From Sedimentitalea nanhaiensis DSM 24252 (lineage in GTDB: Bacteria > Pseudomonadota > Alphaproteobacteria > Rhodobacterales > Rhodobacteraceae): DNA of 64,000 nucleotides. The DNA is taken from the NCBI RefSeq assembly GCF_000473225.1, contig NZ_KI421509.1, positions 3,056,868 through 3,120,867 on the forward strand. The letters run 5' to 3'. Every line of letters begins with the position of its first letter. Within the stretch, counting starts at the first letter, position 1. Under the pieces are notes generated by a model. It made no database searches and was not told the origin of the DNA. It saw only the letters and a list, made by a program, of their open reading frames with translations. Of this stretch, positions 8,854 to 17,122 are shown one piece after another. Both the position numbers and the translations under genes were made by a program.

Positions 8854-8883
8854 TGATCCGCCCCGCGTTTCACTGCGTAACCC
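8854..8883 (+). promoter_or_regulatory. RpoE/ChrR-type ECF sigma promoter candidate before the fasciclin gene
   Basis: TGATCC (8854-8859) and GTAACC with TAA at 8878-8880 are separated so that 18 bases lie between TGATCC and TAA. This matches the promoter pattern of the Rhodobacter RpoE (singlet oxygen stress, ECF11 group) as I remember it: TGATCC, about 18 bases, TAA. It lies about 30 bases before the fasciclin start codon. From memory, a fasciclin-domain gene belongs to the Rhodobacter sphaeroides RpoE regulon, which supports the call. Confidence 0.6.
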
Positions 8884-8911
8884 CTGTGTCTGAACCAGAG
8901 GAGAACAGCAG

Positions 8912-9406
8912 ATGTTTCGTCGCAACTTTCTAACCGTTATCGGTGCCGCAATGATCGCAGGCACGGCAATGTCCCCGGTCAAGGCCGCCGAGATGGATAT
9001 CGTCGATACCGCCGTGTCAAACGGGTCCTTCACGACACTTGTTGCAGCGGTGCAGGCTGCGGGGCTCGTCGACACGCTCAAGGGCAAAGGGCCCTTCACC
9101 GTCTTCGCTCCGACGGACGCAGCCTTTGCCGCGCTTCCCGAAGGCACTGTCGAAATGCTCCTGAAGCCTGAGAATAAGGACCAGCTGGTGCAAATTCTCA
9201 CCTATCACGTGGTCCCGGCCAAGGTGATGTCGGGTGAACTTGCCGGCAAACGCACCAAGGTTCTCACTGTGGAAGGCGACCGGCTCAGCGTCAATGGCAT
9301 GGGCGGCGGCGTCAAAGTCGGATCAAGCAAGGTTGTCGCCGCAGATGTTGGCGCATCGAACGGCGTGATACACGTCATCGACAAAGTGTTGATCCCCGAA
9401 GACTAA
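8912..9406 (+). CDS. Exported fasciclin (FAS1) domain protein
   Basis: A 164-residue protein with one FAS1 domain. The H1 box is [22 protein letters not shown] and the H2-like end is [12 protein letters not shown]. The N-terminus [18 protein letters not shown] looks like a twin-arginine signal, ending near VKAAE, so the protein is probably periplasmic. FAS1 domains mediate adhesion or binding; the bacterial single-domain form has no firm function, though homologues are induced by singlet oxygen stress in Rhodobacter. SD GAGGAG precedes the ATG at 8912. It sits between trpF and trpB with its own promoter. Confidence 0.9.
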   Translation: MFRRNFLTVIGAAMIAGTAMSPVKAAEMDIVDTAVSNGSFTTLVAAVQAAGLVDTLKGKGPFTVFAPTDAAFAALPEGTVEMLLKPENKDQLVQILTYHVVPAKVMSGELAGKRTKVLTVEGDRLSVNGMGGGVKVGSSKVVAADVGASNGVIHVIDKVLIPED

Positions 9407-9563
9407 TTCAGCTTCGTCAACCGACTATCAGGTACCGGAACGCTACGCTACATGCGTGGCGTTGCTGTGCCGGGCAAACGCGACAGGGGTGAAACCACTT
9501 TTTGCATGGCAATTCCTGAAACTGCCCCATATGAACAAGGCAAGCGACGCAAGGGGGACCATC

Positions 9564-10796
9564 ATGGCCAACGATCTGTTCAATTCCTTCATGACCGGCC
9601 CGGATGAAAACGGTCGCTTTGGCGATTTTGGCGGGCGGTTCGTCAGCGAGACCCTGATGCCGCTGATCCTGAGTCTGGAAGAACAGTACGAAAAGGCCAA
9701 GACCGACGACGCGTTCTGGGCCGAGATGCACGATCTGTGGACCCATTACGTTGGCCGTCCAAGCCCGCTGTATTTTGCCGAACGCCTGACCGATCATCTG
9801 GGCGGGGCCAAGATCTATCTGAAACGCGACGAGCTAAACCATACCGGCGCGCACAAGATCAACAACGTGCTGGGCCAGATCATCTTGGCCCGACGTATGG
9901 GAAAGACGCGGATCATCGCGGAAACCGGTGCGGGCCAGCACGGCGTCGCCACCGCCACGGTCTGCGCCAAATTCGGGCTCAAATGCGTGGTCTATATGGG
10001 CGCGCACGATGTCGAGCGCCAGAAACCCAACGTGTTTCGGATGCGCCTGCTGGGTGCCGAGGTTATCCCCGTTACCTCGGGGCGCGGTACGCTGAAAGAT
10101 GCGATGAACGATGCCTTGCGCGACTGGGTGACCAATGTGCGCGATACGTTCTATTGCATCGGAACCGTGGCCGGGCCGCATCCGTACCCGGCGATGGTGC
10201 GCGATTTTCAAGCGATCATCGGCAAGGAAGCCAAGGAGCAGATGCTGACTGCCGAGGGCCGTCTGCCAGATACCCTGGTTGCAGCGATCGGGGGCGGATC
10301 AAACGCCATGGGGCTGTTCTTTCCATTCCTGGATGACGCGTCGGTCAATATCATCGGCGTTGAGGCTGGCGGTAAGGGCGTAAATGAAAAGATGGAGCAT
10401 TGTGCGTCTCTGACCGGTGGCCGCCCCGGCGTGCTGCACGGCAATCGCACCTATCTGCTGCAGGACGACGACGGGCAAATTCTGGAAGGATTCAGCATTT
10501 CGGCGGGGCTGGATTATCCCGGCATCGGACCCGAACATTCCTGGCTGCACGATATCGGTCGCGCGCAATATGTCAGCATCACCGACGTCGAGGCGCTGGA
10601 AGCGTTCCAGCTGTGCTGCCTGCAAGAGGGTATCATCCCGGCGCTCGAACCCAGCCATGCGCTGGCCCATGTGATGAAGATCGCGCCAACCCTGCCCGAA
10701 GATCACCTGATCTGCATGAATATGTGTGGGCGCGGCGACAAGGATATCTTTACCGTCGCCAAAGCGCTCGGGTTCACGATGGATGAAGCGGACTGA
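9564..10796 (+). CDS. trpB: Tryptophan synthase beta chain
   Basis: A 410-residue PLP enzyme that condenses indole and serine to tryptophan. The PLP lysine lies in HTGAHKINN (about Lys98), the phosphate-binding loop is GGGSNAMG, and [12 protein letters not shown] and MCGRGDKD are typical. The open frame reaches upstream to 9456, but the ATG at 9564 is preceded by AGGGGG (9552-9557) and gives the normal N-terminus [21 protein letters not shown]. trpA is not next to it in this window. The fasciclin gene separates it from trpF. Confidence 0.96.
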   Translation: MANDLFNSFMTGPDENGRFGDFGGRFVSETLMPLILSLEEQYEKAKTDDAFWAEMHDLWTHYVGRPSPLYFAERLTDHLGGAKIYLKRDELNHTGAHKINNVLGQIILARRMGKTRIIAETGAGQHGVATATVCAKFGLKCVVYMGAHDVERQKPNVFRMRLLGAEVIPVTSGRGTLKDAMNDALRDWVTNVRDTFYCIGTVAGPHPYPAMVRDFQAIIGKEAKEQMLTAEGRLPDTLVAAIGGGSNAMGLFFPFLDDASVNIIGVEAGGKGVNEKMEHCASLTGGRPGVLHGNRTYLLQDDDGQILEGFSISAGLDYPGIGPEHSWLHDIGRAQYVSITDVEALEAFQLCCLQEGIIPALEPSHALAHVMKIAPTLPEDHLICMNMCGRGDKDIFTVAKALGFTMDEAD

Positions 10797-10978
10797 TCCA
10801 GCGGAGCTGGGGTCCGGGGCATCTGTCCTGTTTCAGTCACAGACCGGGGTGCGTTTCTGGCCTTTTCCAGGCGAAGCGGCTACCGTGCCTGCCGGTTCCG
10901 CTCGGCGCCCTGCAAGCCGCAGTTGTTTTCAGGCCTCATCGGCGGTTAGACTTGCCCCGGATTGACAGGGGGCTGACG

Positions 10979-11830
10979 ATGGTTTGGTCGAAACGGTTTC
11001 TGGGGCTGTTTATGCTGTGCCTGATGGCCGGACAGGCTGCGTACGCGCAATCGCCCGAGGAAACAGTGCGCTGGATATATCAGTCGATGGCGCAACCTGG
11101 CAGTGGTCAGATGCGGGGGCTGGGCTATCTCAGTTCGCCGGAACAGCGCGCGCATTTTTTCAGCCGCCGTTTTGTGCAGTTCCTTGCGGCAAACGACAGC
11201 CATGGCGGCGACCCAGCCACAGCCTGCATCACTTACGGGCTGGAAATCCCCGGCAATGATTTTGACGGGGCCGAAATCCTGCGTACACTGTCTCTGAGCA
11301 GTGAAACCCTTGAAGCAGGCACCAGCGTGACCGCCACGTTCAGCACCTTCGGGACCCCGGCGCGGGTAATTTACGATTTCATCGTCGAAGACGGGTTCTG
11401 GAAGATCGACGATATTGCCGGACCGGGGTACCGCGTGTCGCTGATCCCCTGCACGCCAAAGGCGGCGGTGACGGCGGGCGCGGGCGCAAGCAGCTACTGT
11501 TACAAGGCGCGCGACGACTCGCTGTGGCTGGATCTTGCGCCGGATGGCAGTGCCGCCTTTATGTTCGACAGTTGGCAAGCCAACGGGCATCATTGTGGCG
11601 CACAAGGCCGCGCTGTGCCTATCGCCGGTGGCTGGGCCTATGACGAAAACGTCGCCGGAACGGCCTGTCATCTGGAAATTCTGTTAACCCGCGATCAGGG
11701 GTTGGAACTGACGGATCGGGACGGGTTGTGCCGCCAGTCGATGTGTGGCGCAAGGGCGGGTATCAACGGGCTGACGTTCCCGCGCAGCGGCCAAGTCGAT
11801 TGCGCCTCTTTGCCAAGACCGCAATACTAA
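10979..11830 (+). CDS. Exported protein of unknown function
   Basis: The 283-residue product has a clear signal peptide (FLGLFMLCLMAGQAAYA, cleavage before QSPEE). The mature part begins EETVRWIYQSMAQPGSGQ and has an alpha/beta character resembling short periplasmic DUF3828-like domains (weak recognition). About seven cysteines in the second half (CTPK, YCYK, HCGAQ, TACH, LCRQSMCG, DCAS) suggest disulfides. The start at 10979 follows ACAGGGGG. It is convergent with the DUF2237 gene. I cannot assign a role. Confidence 0.7.
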   Translation: MVWSKRFLGLFMLCLMAGQAAYAQSPEETVRWIYQSMAQPGSGQMRGLGYLSSPEQRAHFFSRRFVQFLAANDSHGGDPATACITYGLEIPGNDFDGAEILRTLSLSSETLEAGTSVTATFSTFGTPARVIYDFIVEDGFWKIDDIAGPGYRVSLIPCTPKAAVTAGAGASSYCYKARDDSLWLDLAPDGSAAFMFDSWQANGHHCGAQGRAVPIAGGWAYDENVAGTACHLEILLTRDQGLELTDRDGLCRQSMCGARAGINGLTFPRSGQVDCASLPRPQY

Positions 11831-11841
11831 AGCGCGCGTGT

Positions 11842-12219
11842 TCAGTTCGTGTGCAACGCATGCACCCGCAACACGTCAAGCGGTACGATCTCCAGTGCCC
11901 GCTGATGCGTGGCGGCCAGGTTGACCCGGGGCGCGCAGCCCTCGTCGTGGGCCTGTAGGAACCGCCCGGCGCATAAACACCAGTGGTCGCCTGCCTTCAG
12001 CCCGGCAAAGTTGAACTGTGGCCGCGGAGTGGACAGGTCGTTGCCGACGTATTTCGAGTATGCGAGGAACTCGTCGGTCATCACCGCACAGACGGTATGG
12101 CTGCCATGGTCGGCGGCGCAGGTGTTGCAATGCCCATCGCGAAAGAAGCCGGTTACCGGGTCGCTCGAACAGGCGCTCAGCGCGCCGCCCAGAACGTTGA
12201 TGCTCTTGTCCGGCTCCAT
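11842..12219 (-). CDS. DUF2237 family protein
   Basis: A 125-residue protein matching the conserved DUF2237 pattern: NVLGGALSACSSDPVTGFFRDGHCNTCAADHGSHTVCAVMTDEFL (in shorter pieces: CSSDPVTGFFRDG, VCAVMTDEFLAYSK, GNDLSTPRP, GDHWCLCA). Several conserved cysteines suggest metal or disulfide chemistry, but no function is known. SD AAGGAGAG lies 6-12 bases before the start. It follows the serine hydrolase by 12 bases on the same strand and is probably cotranscribed with it. Confidence 0.88.
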   Translation of the reverse strand: MEPDKSINVLGGALSACSSDPVTGFFRDGHCNTCAADHGSHTVCAVMTDEFLAYSKYVGNDLSTPRPQFNFAGLKAGDHWCLCAGRFLQAHDEGCAPRVNLAATHQRALEIVPLDVLRVHALHTN

Positions 12220-12231
12220 CTTGGACTCTCC

Positions 12232-13395
12232 TTAAAGACTGTCGGCGATCCGGCGAAACATCTGAACATTGCCGTCATCCACTCCGGGATCGCGAAATTT
12301 GCGGTCGGCGGCCGTGACAACGATGATCACGCCCGTTGATTGATCAATATAGAGATACTGTCCGTAAATGCCACGACCCATGAATTCACCGGGGCGGGCC
12401 TTGAGCGGTATCCACCATTGATAGCCAAAGCCAGCCTGCCCCGGTTGGGTCGGGGCGCTGGCCGCGGTTGAAGTCTCGACCCAGTCTGCCGGCACCACCT
12501 GCCGCTCGCCAAACTGGCCGTTCTGCAGGATCATCTGCGCAAACCGCGCATAGTCCCGCGTGGTCAGGTTCAACCCACCCAAAACAAAGGCCACACCAGC
12601 CCCGTCGGTCAGGTAATAGCCATCGTGCTCCTGTCCCAGCGGCGCAATGATCTTTTCCGCCATCAATTCGGTTACGCTGCGCCCGGTGGCCCCCCGGATG
12701 ACCATGCCGATCACATGGGTGTCGATGGACACATATTCCCAGGTCTCGCCGGGGGGCGCAAAGGTCCGGGTGAAACTGGCGGTGAATTCGTCCAGCGTGG
12801 TGCCCAGGGCAATCACCCGGCCCATCCGGTTGATATCGGAATTGCCGTCCAGGTAATCCTCGTTGAAGACCACGCCGCTGGCCATGTTCAGCACGTTGCG
12901 GATAGAGGCACCGTCATAGGCTCCAGCTTTCAACGTCGGTGCATATTTTGTGACCGGGTCATCCAGCGACGCGATCTGTCCTTCTGCCATCAGAATGCCA
13001 AGCAGGGCCGACAGATAGCTTTTTGCCAGCGACCAGGAAATCCGCCGGTCTTCGGGCGCGGTGCCAAGGAAATACTCCTCGTAACGGATTTGTCCGTCCT
13101 TCATCGCCAGCAGCGAGGTTATGGAGCGATCCTTGATCCATTGCCCAGCCCCGCCGGGCAATTGGCTCGCAGGGCCATATGGCAATGCGCTGGTGGCCAG
13201 AGGGCCGCGCGGCAAGGCTGCTGTCAGAAAGGCGCGGTCCATATGCGAGAAATTGGTCACGATCCGGTCGGCATCAAACAGCGAATTCACCGCCATCAGA
13301 CGCATGATATCGTGGCGTTTCCAGACGCCGATTGCCGCTGCGGCCAGAGCCAATGACAACAGTATCCGGCCCAGCCATTTTCCGATTGTACGCAT
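12232..13395 (-). CDS. Membrane-anchored beta-lactamase-fold serine hydrolase
   Basis: A 387-residue protein with one N-terminal membrane segment (ILLSLALAAAAIGVW), then a class C beta-lactamase/esterase fold. The nucleophile motif SxxK is SLAK in ISWSLAKSYLS; the Tyr motif is YVS in WEYVSIDTHVIG, where YxN is the penicillin-binding norm; the third motif is replaced by sequence around GIYGQYLYID. This points to an esterase or peptidase rather than a beta-lactamase. It probably acts in the periplasm. Substrate unknown. It is followed closely by the DUF2237 gene. Confidence 0.82.
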   Translation of the reverse strand: MRTIGKWLGRILLSLALAAAAIGVWKRHDIMRLMAVNSLFDADRIVTNFSHMDRAFLTAALPRGPLATSALPYGPASQLPGGAGQWIKDRSITSLLAMKDGQIRYEEYFLGTAPEDRRISWSLAKSYLSALLGILMAEGQIASLDDPVTKYAPTLKAGAYDGASIRNVLNMASGVVFNEDYLDGNSDINRMGRVIALGTTLDEFTASFTRTFAPPGETWEYVSIDTHVIGMVIRGATGRSVTELMAEKIIAPLGQEHDGYYLTDGAGVAFVLGGLNLTTRDYARFAQMILQNGQFGERQVVPADWVETSTAASAPTQPGQAGFGYQWWIPLKARPGEFMGRGIYGQYLYIDQSTGVIIVVTAADRKFRDPGVDDGNVQMFRRIADSL

Positions 13396-13464
13396 GTGTC
13401 TCTTTCATTTCCCCAAGACGAGTGGCCCGCGCATGGTCAGGCGAATCCGACGTTGCGCCCCCCA

Positions 13465-13674
13465 TCAGGGAGCTTGCCACGATACCCAACGGCCATGGAA
13501 ATCGGCGCGCCCCAAGGTCCGGCGCAAATCGCCGGGCCATTGGCTGCATAGCCGACCCAGCTCGGTTTCGGCTGGCCAATGGTCTGCGAGCAGTGTCAGC
13601 CGCCGGTCCATAAAAGGCGACCCAAGCGCCTTGCAGGCGCGTGCCTGGGTCAGAAAGGCGGCGCACAGGCTCAC
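13465..13674 (-). pseudogene. Truncated DUF2332-like remnant coupled to pth
   Basis: A GTG start (13672-13674) overlaps the pth stop as GTGA. The first about 45 codons read [20 protein letters not shown] and then MDRRLTLLADHWPAETELG and WPGDL, which resembles the N-terminus of the DUF2332 family (QARAC...LGSPF...LL...WPGD). The frame then becomes unrelated and stops at 13465 after 69 codons, although the family is usually several hundred residues long. Another frame continues as PWPLGIVASSLMGGATSD, consistent with a frameshift plus deletion. The rest of the gene is absent before the serine hydrolase start at 13395. Recognition rests on a short match. Confidence 0.5.
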
Positions 13675-14357
13675 CGGAACCGGTCGGCCAGTTTTTGCAG
13701 GGCGGATCGAGTGTCTTCGGGTTCGGGTGCTGGGGCCGTTGGGTCGCTTGCGGATCTGGCCGTTTTTGCCGTGCTGTTCGAGGCTCGGGGAGGGGTCACA
13801 CGCAAGGCGACCGTGTTCATGAACCGGCCGGCGTCGCCTCTGGCCAGGTCTGCCGCACCGTCCGAAATGCCGCGCAGCAGGTCGTCGAGCCAATTCGCAT
13901 CGGCCTTGGGAAAATCGCGCAGAACATAGCTTGCGACCAGTTCCTTGCGTCCGGGGTGGCCGATGCCCAGGCGCACCCGACCATAGCCTTCGCCGATATG
14001 GGCGTGGATCGACCGCAGCCCGTTGTGCCCGGCATGCCCACCCCCCTGTTTGACCCGCGCCTTGCCCGGAGCGAGATCCAGTTCGTCATGCAATACGGTG
14101 ACATCCGCCGGTGTCAGCTTGTAGAACCGCATGGTTTCGCCCACCGACTGGCCGGAGTTGTTCATGAAGGTTTCCGGCTTGAGCAGCAGAACCTTTTCGC
14201 TTCCCAAAATCCCTTCTGTCAATTGTCCCTGAAACTTGCTCTTCCATGGTCCAAAACCGTGGTCATCCGCTATCCGGTCGACCGCCATAAAGCCGATATT
14301 GTGCCGGTTTGCGGCATATTTCGCGCCGGGGTTTCCCAGTCCGACAAACAGCTTCAT
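13671..14357 (-). CDS. pth: Peptidyl-tRNA hydrolase
   Basis: A 228-residue enzyme that recycles tRNA from prematurely released peptidyl-tRNA. [24 protein letters not shown] carries the conserved Asn and catalytic His; [41 protein letters not shown] and the [10 protein letters not shown] segment complete the signature. A C-terminal extension of about 40 residues (rich in Thr, Ala, Pro) is longer than in E. coli Pth, as often in alphaproteobacteria. It lies downstream of rplY, separated by a terminator, which is a common pairing. Confidence 0.96.
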   Translation of the reverse strand: MKLFVGLGNPGAKYAANRHNIGFMAVDRIADDHGFGPWKSKFQGQLTEGILGSEKVLLLKPETFMNNSGQSVGETMRFYKLTPADVTVLHDELDLAPGKARVKQGGGHAGHNGLRSIHAHIGEGYGRVRLGIGHPGRKELVASYVLRDFPKADANWLDDLLRGISDGAADLARGDAGRFMNTVALRVTPPRASNSTAKTARSASDPTAPAPEPEDTRSALQKLADRFR

Positions 14358-14441
14358 GGCCTACCTCACTGCGCAAACAATTGCAGCCGTGATGCCCCAG
14401 GCAGCACGAAATTTCCAGCCCCTGCGGTTGGCCTGTGCGGC

Positions 14442-14469
14442 AAAAAAAACGAGGCCCGATGGGCCCCGT
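14442..14469 (-). terminator. Rho-independent terminator after rplY
   Basis: Read on the minus strand, CGGGGCCC, a three-base loop and GGGCCTCG form an 8-bp stem (one G-T pair) followed by eight T residues (A-run 14442-14449 on the plus strand). It lies between the rplY stop and the pth start, so rplY and pth may be separate transcripts or linked by read-through. Confidence 0.88.
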
Positions 14470-14492
14470 TCGTGTCCCGCCAAAAGCGAGAA

Positions 14493-15143
14493 TCAGTCTT
14501 CGACGTTGATCGCTTCGACCTCGTCGGCGGCGACCTCTTCGGCATCGTCGTCTTCGTCGTCGGCCGCGCGCAGACCCGACGGGGCGGACACGTTGGCGAT
14601 GACGAAATCGCGGTCGATGGTCGGTTTCGCGCCCGCGGGCAGCTTGACCGAGGAAATGGTCACGTTGTCACCGATTTCCAGTTCCGACACGTCGATGGTG
14701 ATGTGATCGGGAATGTCACCCGCGGTCACGACCAGTTCGACTTCGGGGCGGATCAGGGTCAGAACGCCACCTTTTTTCAGGCCCGGCGATACATCTTCGC
14801 CGACAACGTCGACGTGAATGAACAGGCTGATCTTGGTGGTGCGGCGCAGGCGCATCAGGTCCAGATGCGTCGGCAGATCCTTGACCACGTCGCGCTGTAC
14901 GTCGCGGCAGATCACCCTCACGTCGTCGTGACCGTCAACCTTGAGGTTGAACAGGGTGGACTTGAACCGGCCCTGACGCAATTGGGTCAGCAGGCTGTTG
15001 AATGGAATATTGATGGGCAGCGGGTCAACGTCGCCACCAAATACGATTCCGGGAACCTTGCCGTCGCGGCGTGCCTGACGAGCGGCGCCCTTGCCTGTCC
15101 CCGTCCGTTCCTCGGCGTGAAGATCTGGGATCTCTCCGGCCAT
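14493..15143 (-). CDS. rplY: 50S ribosomal protein L25 (general stress protein Ctc type)
   Basis: A 216-residue L25/TL5/Ctc protein: an N-terminal 5S rRNA-binding domain (about residues 5-95: [25 protein letters not shown]) and a C-terminal TL5 beta domain, with an acidic tail ([22 protein letters not shown] region). This is the long form usual in alphaproteobacteria. The start at 15143 is preceded on the minus strand by TTGGAGAGATACA; an earlier in-frame start lacks family similarity. It binds 5S rRNA in the central protuberance of the 50S subunit. Confidence 0.95.
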   Translation of the reverse strand: MAGEIPDLHAEERTGTGKGAARQARRDGKVPGIVFGGDVDPLPINIPFNSLLTQLRQGRFKSTLFNLKVDGHDDVRVICRDVQRDVVKDLPTHLDLMRLRRTTKISLFIHVDVVGEDVSPGLKKGGVLTLIRPEVELVVTAGDIPDHITIDVSELEIGDNVTISSVKLPAGAKPTIDRDFVIANVSAPSGLRAADDEDDDAEEVAADEVEAINVED

Positions 15144-15269
15144 TGTATCTCTCCAAGTGTTAGGGCAGGGATCCTCCAAGGCTGTATCCCCGCGTGAAGT
15201 CGCGCGTATAGACCCGAATCCCGGTTTTGGAAAGCAAAAATACCGGGCGGGTGAGCTGCCGCCGATTCT

Positions 15270-15290
15270 GGTACGGACCGTACCGTCCGT
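15270..15290. promoter_or_regulatory. Overlapping palindromes between rplY and serB
   Basis: GGTACGGACCGTACC (15270-15284) is a perfect palindrome with a one-base centre. It overlaps a second inverted repeat, ACGGAC-N6-GTCCGT (15273-15290). The site is about 75 bases before the serB start and about 130 bases from the rplY start, in a divergent region, so it is a good operator candidate. The bound protein is unknown. The rest of 15144-15364 shows no gene. Confidence 0.45.
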
Positions 15291-15364
15291 GGTGGGTTCC
15301 ACCGGGCGCGGTTCGCCGTTATAGCGCGGCAAGAGCTTGCCCTGAACCTATCGGATACCGGCCC

Positions 15365-16243
15365 ATGCATATCGTGACCCTTCTGACCAATCCGGACACG
15401 CCCTGTCTGCAGCCGGCTCTGGTCGAATCGCTGCGAAATGCCTGGGGCGGGGGGGCGGTACAGTGGCTGTCGCCCGACGTGGCTGCGGAATTTCCGGTTC
15501 GGGACCGTCCCGCCAACCAGTGGCAGGTCTGGGAGGATCTGCAAAAGCTGAAGGTCGATCTGGTGGTTCAACCCGCCGAGGGGCGGCGCAAGGCCATGCT
15601 GCTGGCCGATATGGACAGCACCATGATTCAGCAGGAATGCATCGATGAACTGGCCGAGGTCGCAGGCGTCGGCGAGCGCGTCAAGGAAATCACCGCGCGG
15701 GCGATGAACGGTGAGCTCGACTTCGAGGGCGCGCTGACCGAGCGGGTCGGGTTGCTGGCCGGACTGGACGCGGCAGTGATTGACCGTGTCCTGGCCGAGC
15801 GGATCACCCTGATGCCCGGCGGCCGTGAATTGCTGGCAACGATGAAGGCCAATGGCGGTCACGCGGCGCTGGTGTCGGGCGGTTTCACCGCCTTTACCGC
15901 TTCGGTTGCGGCGCAGTTGGGGTTTGATGAAAACCGGGCCAATACGCTGTTGATTGAAGACGGGCAACTGACCGGCCATGTGGCGCGGCCGATTCTGGGT
16001 CGCGCGGCCAAGATCGAGGCGCTGGAGCAGATTACCGAGCGGCTTGGTCTCGACGAAAGCCAGGTGATCGCCGTGGGCGACGGCGCCAATGACCTGGGCA
16101 TGCTGGTGCGTGCGGGGACAGGTGTGGCGCTGCATGCCAAGCCTTCGGTGGCGGCGCAATGCGATGTGCGGATCAACCATGGGGATCTGACGGCGTTGCT
16201 GTATGTGCAGGGCTATGCCCGCGATGAGTTCGCCGCGGGCTGA
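15365..16243 (+). CDS. serB: Phosphoserine phosphatase
   Basis: A 292-residue HAD-superfamily enzyme, last step of serine synthesis. An N-terminal ACT-like region (residues 1-70) precedes the HAD core: DMDSTMIQQE (motif I, nucleophile Asp), SGGFTAF (motif II), GRAAK (motif III Lys) and GDGANDL (motif IV). Length and order match alphaproteobacterial SerB. The ATG at 15365 gives MHIVTLLTN; the longer upstream frame has no family similarity. The ArsR-type gene begins 58 bases downstream. Confidence 0.95.
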   Translation: MHIVTLLTNPDTPCLQPALVESLRNAWGGGAVQWLSPDVAAEFPVRDRPANQWQVWEDLQKLKVDLVVQPAEGRRKAMLLADMDSTMIQQECIDELAEVAGVGERVKEITARAMNGELDFEGALTERVGLLAGLDAAVIDRVLAERITLMPGGRELLATMKANGGHAALVSGGFTAFTASVAAQLGFDENRANTLLIEDGQLTGHVARPILGRAAKIEALEQITERLGLDESQVIAVGDGANDLGMLVRAGTGVALHAKPSVAAQCDVRINHGDLTALLYVQGYARDEFAAG

Positions 16244-16259
16244 CGCCGGAAACTTAAAA

Positions 16260-16275
16260 TTAACAATTGCGTTAA
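16260..16275. promoter_or_regulatory. TTAAC-N6-GTTAA operator candidate for the ArsR-type regulator
   Basis: TTAAC (16260-16264) and GTTAA (16271-16275) form an inverted repeat in an AT-rich stretch, with a further GTTAA half-site at 16287-16291, 16 bases on. The site lies just before the ArsR-family gene, where autoregulatory operators of this family usually sit. The AT-rich stretch stands out from the GC-rich surroundings. Confidence 0.5.
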
Positions 16276-16301
16276 ATAGAGATTTGGTTAAGTATCGGAG
16301 C

Positions 16302-16637
16302 ATGACCGATCTGACCCGTACCTTTGCGGCCCTTTCCGATACCACGCGCCTGTCGATGGTTGAAAAACTGATGGCACAGGGCGAATTGTCCGCCGGCGAT
16401 CTGGTGGCTGACTCCTCTGTTTCCGCTCCGGCGGTCTCGCGTCATCTCAGGGTGTTGCGCGAGGCCGGGCTGGTCCGGCAACGGGTGTCCGGCACCCATA
16501 GGTACTATGCCGTGCGACCGCAGGCGATGCAGGCCATCGTTCGCTGGACGATAGATCACCGCAGGTTCTGGCAGGGCAGTCTGGCGCGATTGGACAGCCT
16601 TTTGGCCCTGGACCCCGAAGGAGAGGATACCCCATGA
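16302..16637 (+). CDS. ArsR-family (winged helix) transcriptional regulator
   Basis: A 111-residue regulator. The N-terminus RTFAALSDTTRLSMVEKLMAQGELSAGDL followed by VSRHLRVLREAGLVRQRVSGTHRYYAV is a typical ArsR/SmtB winged helix-turn-helix. No metal-binding CVC motif is visible, so it belongs to the metal-independent branch often paired with SRPBCC genes. The stop overlaps the start of the SRPBCC gene (ATGA), so the two are coupled. It probably represses this three-gene cassette by binding the upstream TTAAC/GTTAA sites (inference). Confidence 0.9.
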   Translation: MTDLTRTFAALSDTTRLSMVEKLMAQGELSAGDLVADSSVSAPAVSRHLRVLREAGLVRQRVSGTHRYYAVRPQAMQAIVRWTIDHRRFWQGSLARLDSLLALDPEGEDTP

Positions 16638-17107
16638 AAGACCTGCATGATGTGGAGTTCATCCGCGAATACGCTGTCAGCGTTTCCCGGTTGTGGAACG
16701 CCGTCACCCGACCCGATCAGGTAGTGCAATGGTTTGGCACCGAAGGGGTGCGGCTGGAAACCTGTCAGTTGGACCTGACACAGACCGGCCCGTGGCTGTG
16801 TGTCATGATCGGCACGGACAGCGGCAACCGCTTCAAGGTTTCGGGTCATGTTACCCATGTCACCCCACCACAGAACGGCGGTGCAGGGTCGGTCGGGTTC
16901 ACCTGGGGATGGCATGACGACACCGATGCGCGCGGACCTGACAGCCATGTTACCTTTACGGTCGCTCCGATCGAAACCGGCGCACGGTTCACCTTGACCC
17001 ATAGGGATCTGGCAACCGTGGACTCCGCACAGAGCCACAGCCGTGGCTGGCTGTCGACCCTGAACCGGCTGGATCAATTCGTCACGACACTATCCACACC
17101 AACCTAG
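16634..17107 (+). CDS. SRPBCC (AHSA1-like) domain protein
   Basis: A 157-residue START-like fold protein: IREYAVSVSRLWNAVTRPDQVVQWFGTEGVRLE is the typical AHSA1 N-terminus, and GARFTLTHRDL with SRGWLSTLNRLDQFV is the typical C-terminal helix. Such proteins bind hydrophobic ligands and are often encoded with ArsR-type regulators, as here (ATGA overlap). The physiological ligand is unknown. A YciI-like gene follows after 15 bases. Confidence 0.88.
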   Translation: MKDLHDVEFIREYAVSVSRLWNAVTRPDQVVQWFGTEGVRLETCQLDLTQTGPWLCVMIGTDSGNRFKVSGHVTHVTPPQNGGAGSVGFTWGWHDDTDARGPDSHVTFTVAPIETGARFTLTHRDLATVDSAQSHSRGWLSTLNRLDQFVTTLSTPT

Positions 17108-17122
17108 TAAAGGAGACCAGAA

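Noticed and set aside
9437-9463. GGAAC-N18-CGTT motif upstream of trpB, resembling an EcfG general stress promoter
   Set aside because: The spacer is one or two bases longer than the EcfG consensus (16-17) and no further support exists.
13274-13666. 130-codon ORF on the minus strand between pth and the serine hydrolase
   Set aside because: It overlaps the serine hydrolase start and lacks a ribosome binding site; the DUF2332-like frame next to it is better supported, and part of this frame may be the frameshifted continuation.
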